From Steinernema hermaphroditum (Eukaryota > Nematoda > Chromadorea > Rhabditida > Steinernematidae), in assembly GCA_030435675.1 (NCBI GenBank), contig CM059624.1, positions 3,248,769-3,312,768 of the forward strand: a stretch of DNA of 64,000 nucleotides, in the 5' to 3' direction. The translations under genes were made by a program, and so were the position numbers. The stretch's first letter is position 1. Each line of letters begins with the position of its first letter. Of the stretch, positions 55,420-64,000 are shown piece by piece. The notes below the pieces were generated by a model. It was not told where the DNA came from. It saw only the letters and a program-made list of their open reading frames with translations, and searched no databases.

Positions 55420-58400
55420 ATGAGCCGACGACTTGGGCTAGTTACCGTAGTGCACGCGCTGCTCGGCAGTTTCGGTGACATCGAAGCCAACATCCTCAAC
55501 TTCATGACAATTCCTGTAAGAAAGATGTTCAACGAATCGGTCGAGCGGCATTATGGAATTGTGTTGCATGAGGAAACGTGAGTAATTATTAGGGCTGGGT
55601 TAACTCTACGTACATTAATGTGAGGCTCGATCCCAAACAGGCCCAGACTGGTGAAGGTGAACGAACAAGTCCGGACCAGGGCTGCACGAGAGTTGGACCC
55701 GAGAGTCGAGACTTCGGGTTGAATTGGTTGTCCGAGACGATAGTGACCAATTTGGATTATTTGGCCATTCGTACAGTACGATTTCCCTTATAAATCTACA
55801 AGGTGTGGCAAAAGTTCTGTCACACCGAAAACGGTGACCATGGCCACTCTCGCTCATTTGTCGATAGTCGAAAGGCCAAAAATCCCTCGCGAGTTCGAGA
55901 GTTGAGAGTCAAGGGTCGTGACTGTGCACAAAACTGGTCCGCACTCGGCACTGACTGGTCACCGGAATCGTATGAATTTTGGGCTCTTTGTTTTCAGTTA
56001 TACACTTCACGGAAAATCCTATATTATTAAACATTTCAGATTTAATCTGGTCTACTCAAGTGTTGCCGTTACCTTCTTTGTCGGCATTCTGGTCGGAGCC
56101 GTCTTGATGGGCTACCTCATGGACTTCTATGGAAGGAAAGAAACTGGTGTTATTGTCAGGTTTCTCTACCATCACTGGGTCACTCACAGGAACAGCAATT
56201 TCAGATCTTCATTAGGAATTATATGCGGAGTATGTATGTACCTCTCGGGAACCTTCTGTTCCATCGAACTGTTTATAATCGGGCATTTCATAGCGGGTCT
56301 CGTCAACGTTCTAAAAATCGTGCTCATTATCTACGTAGCCGAATGTTCTCCCGATAAATCTCGAGGTAGTGTATCCCGTTGCATCAAAATCATATGCACA
56401 AACTTATTCAGGTCTCACAGCGATGGCCCTAGGCTCTGGAGGCTTTATTGTCGTTCTCATGGCCACACCTCTCTGCTTGCCCACCTACCTCGGGAACGAT
56501 ACAAACTGGACAATCTTGCCGGCGTTGTGTGCAGTTCTTTCAGCCGTGCATTTAACGATCTCGCTCATGTTCCCTCAGTCGCCAAAACATCTCTACATCA
56601 CACTGCATGATAAGGAAAAGTGCAGAGAAACGATTAGCTTTTATCATGGCCCGGCAGCTGATTTGGGTAGGGAAAGTGCGTGAAAACTCTTGAAATGAGG
56701 CTATTTTGCAGATGCTGTTGAAGAAGAGTATGAACAAGAGAGGTTGTACCTTCAGCAGGGACACGCTACAGTTAAGGAAGTGTGGAATAATAAGACGTTA
56801 AGGTATGGAAATTAGGCAAAAGAATTGTAGTGGTGGAGTGACCAAGGGTATATTCCAACCGGGAGACGGTCAAAATGGCCAAAAAAAAATGGCCAAAAAA
56901 AAATGGCCAATCAAAAATGGCCAAAAAAAAAATGGCCAATTGACAAAATGGCCAATGGACAAAATGGCCAAAAAAAAATGGCCAATTGACAAAATGGCCA
57001 AAAAAAAATGGCCAAATATTGGTAAAAAAATATTGGTATAAACGGTTGCAGCGCCAATAAATAGAGGAATTAATCGCGCTGTGTCTTTGGAACTCGTAGC
57101 CGAGAAAATTCGCCAGACGCTTTCCTTTCTGAGACACTGTAAATTCGACTTTTTGGCCAATGTGCGATGGAGACGTGTCATCTTCCAAGGGTAAGTCGTT
57201 CTCCGAACCGTCCCATTCATCGCTGCTGAACTCATCTGCCGATTCTTGTGTCGCTTCAGCTGGAATTTCAGAGTTGTATCCGTCATCTTCAGATGATCTG
57301 CAAAGTTAGATTGATTTTGATTACTGAACATGCGCAGCACACTTACTCATGCACCTCAATAGCACGCACGCGTTCTGTGGATGCTGTAATCTTTCGTGGA
57401 GGAGAGCTTCCCACAGAATCTGCATCATGACGACGCTTTTCGGCTCTGACTTCCTAAACATATCCGCCTTGAAATGCAAGAACAGTATGTAAAAAACTGA
57501 CTTGGACGCTTGCATCGTGCAGCTCATCGCACGTGACACTTAGATCACTCAGCCGCAGACTCAAGTCATGCTCTTCGTGTTCTTCCATCTCGTAAGTCTC
57601 GAAATTCTAGCGACGAATGGCCCTCAAGCCCATCAGATGGAATCACGACCCACCGTCAACAGTCTACTTTTCCTTGTCGTGTTAGGACCACCCAGAAATT
57701 TAAAAGAGTTTTCGGGGATTTTGGCCATTTTGTCAATTGGCCATTTTTTTTGGCCATTTTGTCAATTGGCCATTTTTGATTGGCCATTTTTTTTTGGCCA
57801 TTTTTTTTTGGCCATTATGTCCTGGAACCATTCCAACCTACTCTTGAATTCATATTAGATCATATCCATTACCGTACATTTCAGGCGCTCCTTGATCATT
57901 ATCTCCATTTGCGCCTTTGTGCCAGCGGCGTCGGCCATCAACGTCAAAAGCCAATACCATGCCGCCATGCTCATGTCGTTCGGCCTGACCCAATCCCAAG
58001 CAATGCTTGCCATCATGGTAATCTTACTTGGAGGCTCCCCGTTGTGTCTCCTCGCCCCATGGCTCATAGAGCGTATGGGAAGACGCCCACTAATCCTTCT
58101 TGTCTGTGGTCTCTGCGTTGGCGAGTGGCTTCTTCTCGGAAGTGCTCAGTTCGTCGTGGACATGAATATCCAAGTTGACTTACTCAGTTCAACTCTTGGA
58201 ATCATCGGTTCCATTTTTGGCCAGGCTGCCAACATGCTAGGACTGCTCACCTTCACGGCTATTCTGATTAGTGAGATGTGTCCTCACACAGCAAGAGCCG
58301 CCATCTCCCAGGTGCAAATCGTACTAATCGTACATTAATCACGTAATATTTAGGTCGCTCAAATCATTCCCATCGTCTTCGCCATGGCTACGGTACTCCT

Positions 58401-58650
58401 CTATCCATTGGCTGTGCAAATCGTTGGCTTCATGTTCCACGCGTTCATGGTCATCGTGAGCGCTATGCTCTTGTATGCTTGCTATGCCATGATTCCCGAG
58501 ACAAAGGGACTTCCCGTTGACGAAATCATGCATAAGATCTCGTGTGTGGACCATCCTCCGGTGGTAAGAAGCGAATCAAGAGAAGAGTTGATCAATAGGC
58601 CGGCGCGGTATGGATCGATGGACAGCTCGCGCTCATATGATGAGATTTAA
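55420..58650 (+). CDS. SLC2/MFS sugar-transporter-like protein
   Basis: Predicted 502-residue major-facilitator transporter of the sugar porter (SLC2) type. Exons: 55420-55577, 56040-56159, 56205-56365, 56412-56666, 56712-56802, 57885-58311, 58354-58650. TM1 region HALLGSFGDIEANILNFM; TM2 then the family loop motif DFYGRKET. TM4 is followed by AECSPDKSRG, the SP..RG signature. A central loop is in exon 5 (EEEYEQERLYLQQGH). TM8-TM9 are followed by ERMGRRP, the second GRR motif. TM12 is followed by the diagnostic PETKGLPVDEI. The QLS substrate motif of glucose carriers in TM7 is not evident, so substrate is unknown. Intron 5 hosts a MULE-like transposon on the opposite strand; intron 1 has CAGGGCTGCACGAG sequence resembling the hAT-like MITE. 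Confidence 0.88.
56852..57838 (-). mobile_element. MULE-like transposon with TGGCCA-rich ends
   Basis: The element spans 56861-57829 and is flanked by an exact 9-bp direct repeat ATTCCAACC at 56852-56860 and 57830-57838. Its ends (GGGAGACGGTCAAAATGGCC; inverse right end GGTTCCAGGACATAATGGCC) are imperfect inverted repeats. Both continue into arrays of A-rich TGGCCA units in opposite orientation (56872-57012 and 57718-57816). The 9-bp duplication is that of Mutator-like elements. Inside is a minus-strand three-exon gene with a FLYWCH finger start, a domain often found with MULE transposases. No transposase core is present, so the copy is internally deleted. It lies wholly in intron 5 of the sugar transporter. 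Confidence 0.8.
57040..57588 (-). CDS. FLYWCH-finger protein encoded by the MULE-like element (truncated)
   Basis: Minus exons: 57588-57502, 57453-57347, and from 57297 downward; phases 0 and 2. Exon 1 starts MEEHEEHDLSLRLSDLS, an acidic helix. Exon 2 has a basic AEKRRHD stretch and SSPPRKIT, nuclear-protein-like. Exon 3 is acidic (SADEFSSDEWDGSEND) and then enters a FLYWCH finger: GKRLANFLGYEFQRH, then SSIYWRCNR. The final Cys and His ligands are missing because the terminal TGGCCA array begins about 20 nt later. The frame stays open through that array, giving an artificial WPFFFGHF repeat, and reaches a stop at 56772 outside the element. It is probably a remnant of a transposase-associated DNA-binding protein. 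Confidence 0.65.
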
Positions 58651-59003
58651 CCAATTCGAGACTGGTCACTTTTTTCAATTGCCTGTGATATGTATAGCGG
58701 TTTCCACAATAAAAAAGTCTTTATACTAATTGAGCAGGCTGAGGGGTCGCTTTATAAACTATAGGCAACTTTAGAGGAAAATTTTAACAGAAGAGGAAGA
58801 TTGGAACACAGAACTTAATCTGCATGTCTGAAAGGTGTAAGGCCTTTCCGTGAATCTGGATTCTTTTTCAGTCTTTTCACTTCCGCTCGAAGTCAAATAA
58901 TTTATGATTTTTTAAATTCTACTTTTGCGGTTCATCGGCGCCAGGTGGTCTTATCTGCGTCCCATTGAAAAAGTAATGTTCATATCTCGGGTGTCTCATT
59001 TGC
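58651..59003. other. Short intergenic stretch
   Basis: AATAAAAAAG at about 58709 is a likely polyadenylation signal for the sugar-transporter gene. Nothing else was seen. Confidence 0.45.
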
Positions 59004-59372
59004 GTTGGTGACAATCGGTCCAATGAGTTGAGTGAATGGTGGCTTTTAGACGACGCAATGACCAGTCCGGCCCAGAAGGCCTGGAACACCAGAGTGCCGT
59101 CGTCTTGTCGTCCACCGTCTTGCCAAGACGACCCAAATCACCACCCAACTATACCTCAAGCGGAACAATAGTTGCAACTCCGAAGTACGCGCCACCAGCC
59201 TTTCCGAATTGCCCCATGCTCTACCACCGCGACCATTTTACCGCTTCTATTCTCGCTCAATGTTATATCCTACTTGAATTTCTCGTTCCACCGAAAAAAA
59301 GAATGGACCAGCGACTACGGTGCAATACTTTTCTTTATTCCGAATTTATGAGGCTCACCAGTTCTAGTTAAA
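59004..59372 (+). mobile_element. SINE-like family R1, older copy
   Basis: R1 order preserved in plus orientation: CAGAAGGCCTGGAACACCAG, TCCACCGTCTTGCCAAGACG, GCAACTCCGAAGTACGCGCC, CGACTACGGTGCAATACTTT, TTTATGAGGCTCACC. Head and tail are decayed. The open frame at 59036-59371 follows the repeat and is not a gene. Confidence 0.7.
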
Positions 59373-59895
59373 GAGTGCCTGCGCTACACCCTTTTGCAGT
59401 TGCTTTTGCGAATTGCTATCGATCATACTTGTCTTCGCCTTGCTCCAGTGCGACGTATAAGTGTGATAAGAGCTTCTTCCCTTCGGCAATGGTCTTTGCT
59501 TTAGTGACTACTAAGCGACAGGCACGTGGTACGTCAGAGAATGATGTGAGCAAGCCGATAAAGATTGATGCGATTATGGGTATTAGACCGATACGTTGTG
59601 GAACCTGATCTCAGGAAAAATGCCACTTAGATTAAGGGACTTTAATGTCGTACTTTAATCAGAGGATTCGTCGTGCCGCCGGCCGCTGCGTGCCTGCATG
59701 TCAGTGCAGGGCGTCGAAACTTATTACGCTGCACGCAGTCGTATCTCTGCAGCAAAGAAGTCGTAAGAGGCTATGAAAAAGGAAGAAACGCCACCGCGTA
59801 TTGTTTTGTTAGAAATTGCCATAGGCATGTCAACATAAACCTGGTAGTATGGATACACCTTCGTTTGGCAAAGTTCGCTACACCGATCCGCACGC
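59373..59895. other. Intergenic, no gene seen
   Basis: Open frames on both strands have no recognisable motif. The GC-rich palindromic CTGCATGTCAGTGCAG near 59694 is a short local symmetry only. Confidence 0.35.
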
Positions 59896-60289
59896 ATCAC
59901 AGCCAGAGATACCAACTGAGCCTGAGCCGAGTCGGAGCCTCTGAGCCGAGCCGGCTCGGACCACCCAGCTCGGGCTCGGCTCGTGAAACGGCTCAGGCTC
60001 GGCTCGGGTAGGCTTGAGCCGAACCCCGAGCCGGGTTTCCGCCTATATACTAGGGAAAATTCCGACTGTTCGCGAGGAGCAGTAGCAGACGACGAGAGAA
60101 AATCGGATGCCCGTTGCTTCGCCGCTGTATGCCAATTGTCTCTCGTCGTCTGCGCCCTTATTACCGCTCCCCGCGAACGATCGAAATTTTCCCTAGTATA
60201 TATTGTCGGTCGGCTCGGAGCCAACCCCAGCCGAGCTTGAGCCGGCTCCGATTGCGAAATCAATCCGAGTCGGCATCTCTGATCACAGC
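59896..60289. mobile_element. hAT-like MITE with exact 8-bp target duplication
   Basis: The element at 59904-60281 (378 bp) begins CAGAGATACCAACTGAGCCT and ends as the approximate inverse (AGTCGGCATCTCTG). The same 8 bases ATCACAGC lie on both sides at 59896-59903 and 60282-60289. The arms are rich in CTCGGCTC/GAGCCGAG units. A second symmetric pair around ACTAGGGAAAATT and AATTTTCCCTAGT surrounds the centre. Terminal CAGAGATG-type ends with an 8-bp duplication fit hAT. No transposase. The open frames on both strands across it are produced by the palindrome. Confidence 0.8.
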
Positions 60290-61581
60290 ATGTAGTTTGT
60301 GATAAATCGCAACGGCAGCGAGTCAAAAGTGCTTCTTGAATCCGCACTGGAAGCGAACAATGAGTGCTTATCAATGCAATCAACTTCATCCGACACAGTG
60401 ACTCACATCACCTGTGGTAGTAAAATATATTTTTATAACCGTAACTAGAGTACAGCGAACAATTTACGACATGTGCATTTAGAAAGACAAATGAAAGTTT
60501 CTTGAAACACTGACTAACAACAACAGTAAATGTTACGCCTGCAGTGAGTTGCCACAGGAACACGCCCCGTTCAAATAATTGTTTTAAAAATGTGTACAAT
60601 CGTCGATGGCACCGTAGGGTTCGGGTGCCTAGGACGCGTTGCCACCCTATGGTTCAAGCCCACAAGGCGTGAAGCTGTCAGCAAGGCCCATCCTGAGTTT
60701 TGACGATAATGCTTGTTGAAGCCGAAATGTATATCAGTGTCCATATGAGGCCCGGATTGTATCTGCTTTTTTTCTAAGGCGTCGACTTGTATGTTCGCCC
60801 TGGCCCAGAAACATCAGGTAAACGTTCTCCAACGTCTAGCCTGAAAAGCCCCTCGCGCCATCCACACAGGCCTAAATTAATTTTTTTTTCAAGATGGGAA
60901 AGACCATAACCTCACTGAATGTGTTTTTTCTGTTGTAGCTAATATCTCGATCCCAGGCCACTCAACAACAAGTGCTCTACCGCCTCGAAGAACAACGCTC
61001 AAAAGTTTCGAAATTCAATTTTTCATCACGCCCATTCCTCTCTTTCCATCACTATTGGACGAACTCGTTGCAGGATGTGATAAGCGCGCCCATTTCATAA
61101 CATTATTGGTGGCGCCAGAGCTGATTGCGAGCCGCTCATATGCCCGGCCTGCTTATCACCATTTATGACAACTCAGTCCATGAGTTATATCGTTGAGTGC
61201 ACAAGGCAATTGTCGTTGAACTACTCACGTTTAAAACGTTTAAAAAAAATGCGTTTAAAAACCGCCCATAAATTGCGAATAGATTTGCAAGTTAGCTGTC
61301 GACCCCATTTTCGAATGAAAATTAATAATTTCACCCTCGGCCGCTCGCTGGCTAATCGATGGCGTGATAAGAGTGGCGCTTTGATCGTTTAGTATTGTCG
61401 TTCTCTTTTCACCGGCGACTTCGCAAGTCGGCTTCTTTGTGACACTGTCTTTAGCTTCTTTGTGACACTGTCTTTAGTTTTTATGTCACGAATCGATAAC
61501 CTTTTTGTAAATTAAATAATGGCGCGCAGAAATGAGAAAATTTGAATCATGATCTATGAAACGGTAATGTTTTCTTTTCAG
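60290..61581. other. Intergenic; may hold the unseen 5' end of the ETS gene
   Basis: No domain recognised. An upstream exon of the PNT+ETS gene ending in phase 1 should lie here or further left, because the first exon I can place opens with an acceptor, but I could not identify it. The plus frame at 61165-61392 is not convincing. Confidence 0.4.
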
Positions 61582-63019
61582 AACATCAGTCTGAATCTTG
61601 CACGATATCTTGGATGACTCCTCACTACAAAGTTCAAATCAAAGCTGACGAACAAAAGCCAGAACAGACGCCAATGAATAGGTAATCTTATTCAACCAAA
61701 GACGACCTTAGCTGTCACGATTGTTATGCTTTTCCTCAGCAGATATCACCGTAGTTAAGCTGCTTTTGCGATAGCTCCTCTTCCTGACCAGTCGATGAAA
61801 GCACCACTACTTCAAAAGCATATTTTAGATACTAAATATACTAAATATGGGTTCGCTTCGAGCTACGCTTCCTCGCGCGAAATAGACAAGGTTTTAATGA
61901 CCATGGTTGTTGAAGTGTATGGCTCGTTTCCCGGACTGTTTAACTAAATATGACTAAATAGCAGATTATTTCCAGTTACCCTGCTTATTATAGATACGCA
62001 CTAATCGCTGAGCGTCTCAAGAACCGAGTTCCACAACAAATCACAAATTGGAATGCACAGGATGTGGCATTATTTGTTGAGACCACATTCAACGTGTTTG
62101 GCTTCAATATGGAAGAGAGCAGCAGTGATTCACTAAATCTCTACGACACCAATGAGCTTCGTTTCAATCCGGCGATGCTCAATGGCCACTACATCAAGCT
62201 ACACGATAGTACTGAGGTATGTCATCATCGGAGGCTCATCATTGCAACTTGTTTAGGGTCTCATTGTATTCTTCTCCCTAGTGTGGAACAACTATCTCGG
62301 GCCAATCCTTGCCACCGCCCTCGAAGCAGTTGAAGCAGCTTTCATAGAAATGGAGAGTCGCCATTGCTCTGCGCTGCCTCACTGCAATGAGCTTCTCCTG
62401 CAACCGAGCTCACCTGTACCTCTAGCGTCCGATTGTAATTCTGCGTAGATGATGTTTCGCAAATCCTTTCATTATCTTAGGCAGTCCCACAGAGGTCGCA
62501 AGATCGCGTTCGTCATCCACCGATCACGACTTTCTTACCCCTCCGACCTCATCCGACTCCGAGGTGGAATACTCCGGTCATCCATCAAAACGTACGTACG
62601 AACGACGGTAACCCTTAATACAGTCATCTATTTCAGAGTCGAAGCTTCTTCTCTGGCAGTTCCTATGGTCTCTTCTCATCTCTGGGGAACACAGCGACAA
62701 GATCATCTGGACCAACGAGCAAAATCTTGAGTTCAAGCTGACCAGAAGAGATTTAGTCGCCGAACTGTGGGGAAAGATAAAGCCCAGGAAGAGCAGAGGA
62801 AAAGTTCGTTGGCTTTGCAAAAGCACGTTCATTGATATGATCACTTTAGAAGATGACATACAAGTCGCTGTCACGCTCAATAAGATCCTACTACTCGAAG
62901 GGAATCATCAACCACAGCAACGAATCCCAGATGATGTTCTTCTTCGGCGTCGAGAATCTCAGGCGGAATGGATATATCAAGTAGAATTCCAGTCTTTTGT
63001 AGGCGATACATATGCATAA
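61582..63019 (+). CDS. PNT+ETS domain transcription-factor-like protein (5' incomplete)
   Basis: About 330 residues in five visible exons: 61582-61681, 61994-62216, 62257-62434, 62481-62591, 62637-63019 (phases 2, 0, 1, 1). Exons 2-3 encode a pointed/SAM (PNT) domain: NWNAQDVALFVETTF, then LYDTNELRFN and LNGHYIKLHDSTEG. Exon 4 is a Ser/Pro-rich linker (DFLTPPTSSDSEVEYSG). The last exon starts an ETS domain, LLLWQFLWSLLISG, then IIWTNEQNLEFKLTRRDLVA and LWGKIKPR, as in ETS helix 1, strand and helix 2. The usual recognition helix (GLRYYY-type) is replaced by KVRWLCKSTFIDM, so DNA contact must differ or be lost. The intron 3 donor was set at GATT/GTAATT to keep this frame. The first exon may start at ATG 61614 or continue upstream. 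Ends at TAA. Confidence 0.8.
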
Positions 63020-64000
63020 TACGGGTACTATTTATTGAATATGAACAAAATAAACCAGGGCAGATCTATCGGAACTCTGTGCAGATTCAGATCGTTTTGA
63101 ACGCTAGGACTCGGATCATTTAAGATGTAAGTTTGTTGTAGGTAAAATCTGGAAATACGTCAGTTTGGCAATGAAATCGTAGGATTCAATGCATATGCTA
63201 CCCTGTAGAAAGCTTGATTTCACATTGGTTTGATGGAGGCGGCATATGATGCTGCAAGCCGCTGCAGAATATTTTACGACTTCTCGCACTTCTATACCGT
63301 AATTTATCATAACAGCACCGTACGTTTGATGTGCCTATCAACAAAAATTCTTCTCTACTGCTCTATCGACTCCGTTCCGGCGCCAGTGGAGCCGTAAACA
63401 AAGCTGACTCATCGCCAATTTTTCGACTCACATAAAAATCGTATCGCAGATACTGTGGAGCAAAAAGGAGGGTCGTTTGTCTTGTAGGGTCACCGAATAC
63501 GGTAAGGTGTAAAGCGAGAAACACCCTATTAAGTGATTCACGATTTTTACTGGAAGTTATTGAATCGCAGCATAACAACAATTTCGAAGGTCCATGAAAG
63601 TGTTCCGAGGACGACGATGTGGAGATCTTTGTTTGGAAATGCTGTTGGCCAGGCTCCAACCAATCTACTGCTTCTTTCACGCCTACATCCTGCAGTTTGG
63701 ATACCATAAGAAAGCGTGCTGAAATGGGGGAAACTCGCCCATTCTCACAGCACTGTTCTTCACAGTTGCCTATCCATTGGCCATCGCATCTTGCCTAATG
63801 AGAGATGACTTTCAATATCGTTGCACAAAAGGGCAACGCAGCCATTTCAATGAAATAGCGTATGAGCAGTTTAGCGTTTGTCGATGACTCAAGTCGTTTT
63901 GATAAGACTGCACCCGTGATCGCTTGTTACATAGAACGTTGCCTTCGCGCTTTGCGAAGATCACATCCGGGTATCGCAATGTTGAGCTGAAGCGTGAATG
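63020..64000. other. Window end, no gene recognised
   Basis: AATAAA at about 63049 probably ends the ETS transcript. Open frames at 63363-63707 (minus) and about 63595-63720 (plus) show no conserved motif. A hydrophobic plus frame near 63740-63800 (ILTALFFTVAYPLAIA) could be an exon of a membrane protein continuing beyond the window. Confidence 0.35.

Noticed and set aside
56870..57020. Regularly spaced TGGCCA repeats that could suggest a CRISPR-like or satellite array
   Set aside because: Units are very short, spacers are simple A runs, and an inverted partner array at 57.7-57.8 kb shows they are the terminal repeats of a transposon.
59724..60389. Minus open frame of 221 codons and overlapping plus frames
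   Set aside because: They span the palindromic hAT-like MITE, whose GC-rich arms keep both strands open.

Overview
The window reads as nuclear DNA from a nematode. Reconstructed genes have many very short introns (commonly 39-50 nt) with GT donors and T-rich TTTCAG or TTTTAG acceptors. They are packed on both strands, and the gene content is nematode-like: a small one-domain TIMP pair, a large lineage-specific family of small tetraspan membrane proteins, a PLD3/4-type phospholipase D and a divergent PNT+ETS factor. Species cannot be named from sequence alone. All gene models were built by joining exons by eye at phase-compatible splice sites; several start codons reported by simple ORF calling are GTG or TTG and were not used.

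Layout. 1-2.8 kb: no gene seen, one small inverted repeat. 2.8-43 kb: about 17 copies of one four-transmembrane (4TM) protein family, some intact and some broken. They share a tiny first exon (often CCCGC..HVK), an exon holding TM1-TM2, and intron phases 0, 0 and 1. Interspersed are two tandem TIMP-like protease inhibitor genes (10.2-12.2 kb), a RING-type gene (31.6-32.0 kb), a possible F-box-family gene (36.0-36.6 kb), and a possible small cysteine-rich secreted protein (28.8 kb). 46.6-48.1 kb: a small secreted protein of unknown function. 50.0-53.0 kb: a phospholipase D family gene with two HKD motifs. 55.4-58.65 kb: an SLC2/MFS sugar-transporter-like gene whose fifth intron carries a 969-bp transposon on the opposite strand. 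61.6-63.0 kb: a PNT+ETS transcription-factor gene with a highly altered ETS recognition region. The last kilobase has nothing I can assign.

Mobile DNA is abundant. (a) An apparently uncharacterised SINE-like family of about 0.5-0.6 kb has direct repeats at its ends and a short tandem-repeat tail, with more than ten copies. (b) A MULE-like element has TGGCCA-rich terminal repeats, an exact 9-bp target duplication and a three-exon gene encoding the start of a FLYWCH finger. (c) There are hAT-like foldback MITEs, one with an exact 8-bp duplication. (d) There is a foldback element built from CGGCGAGTTG units, plus remnants of a Tc1/mariner transposase and an RTE-type LINE reverse transcriptase.

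The 4TM genes probably arose by repeated local duplication and inversion. Neighbouring members (for example 25.1-26.5 and 27.1-28.4 kb) still share promoter-side sequence. The family resembles small lysosomal or endosomal tetraspans in layout; one member has a C-terminal PPxY motif. Its cell role is not established by the sequence.
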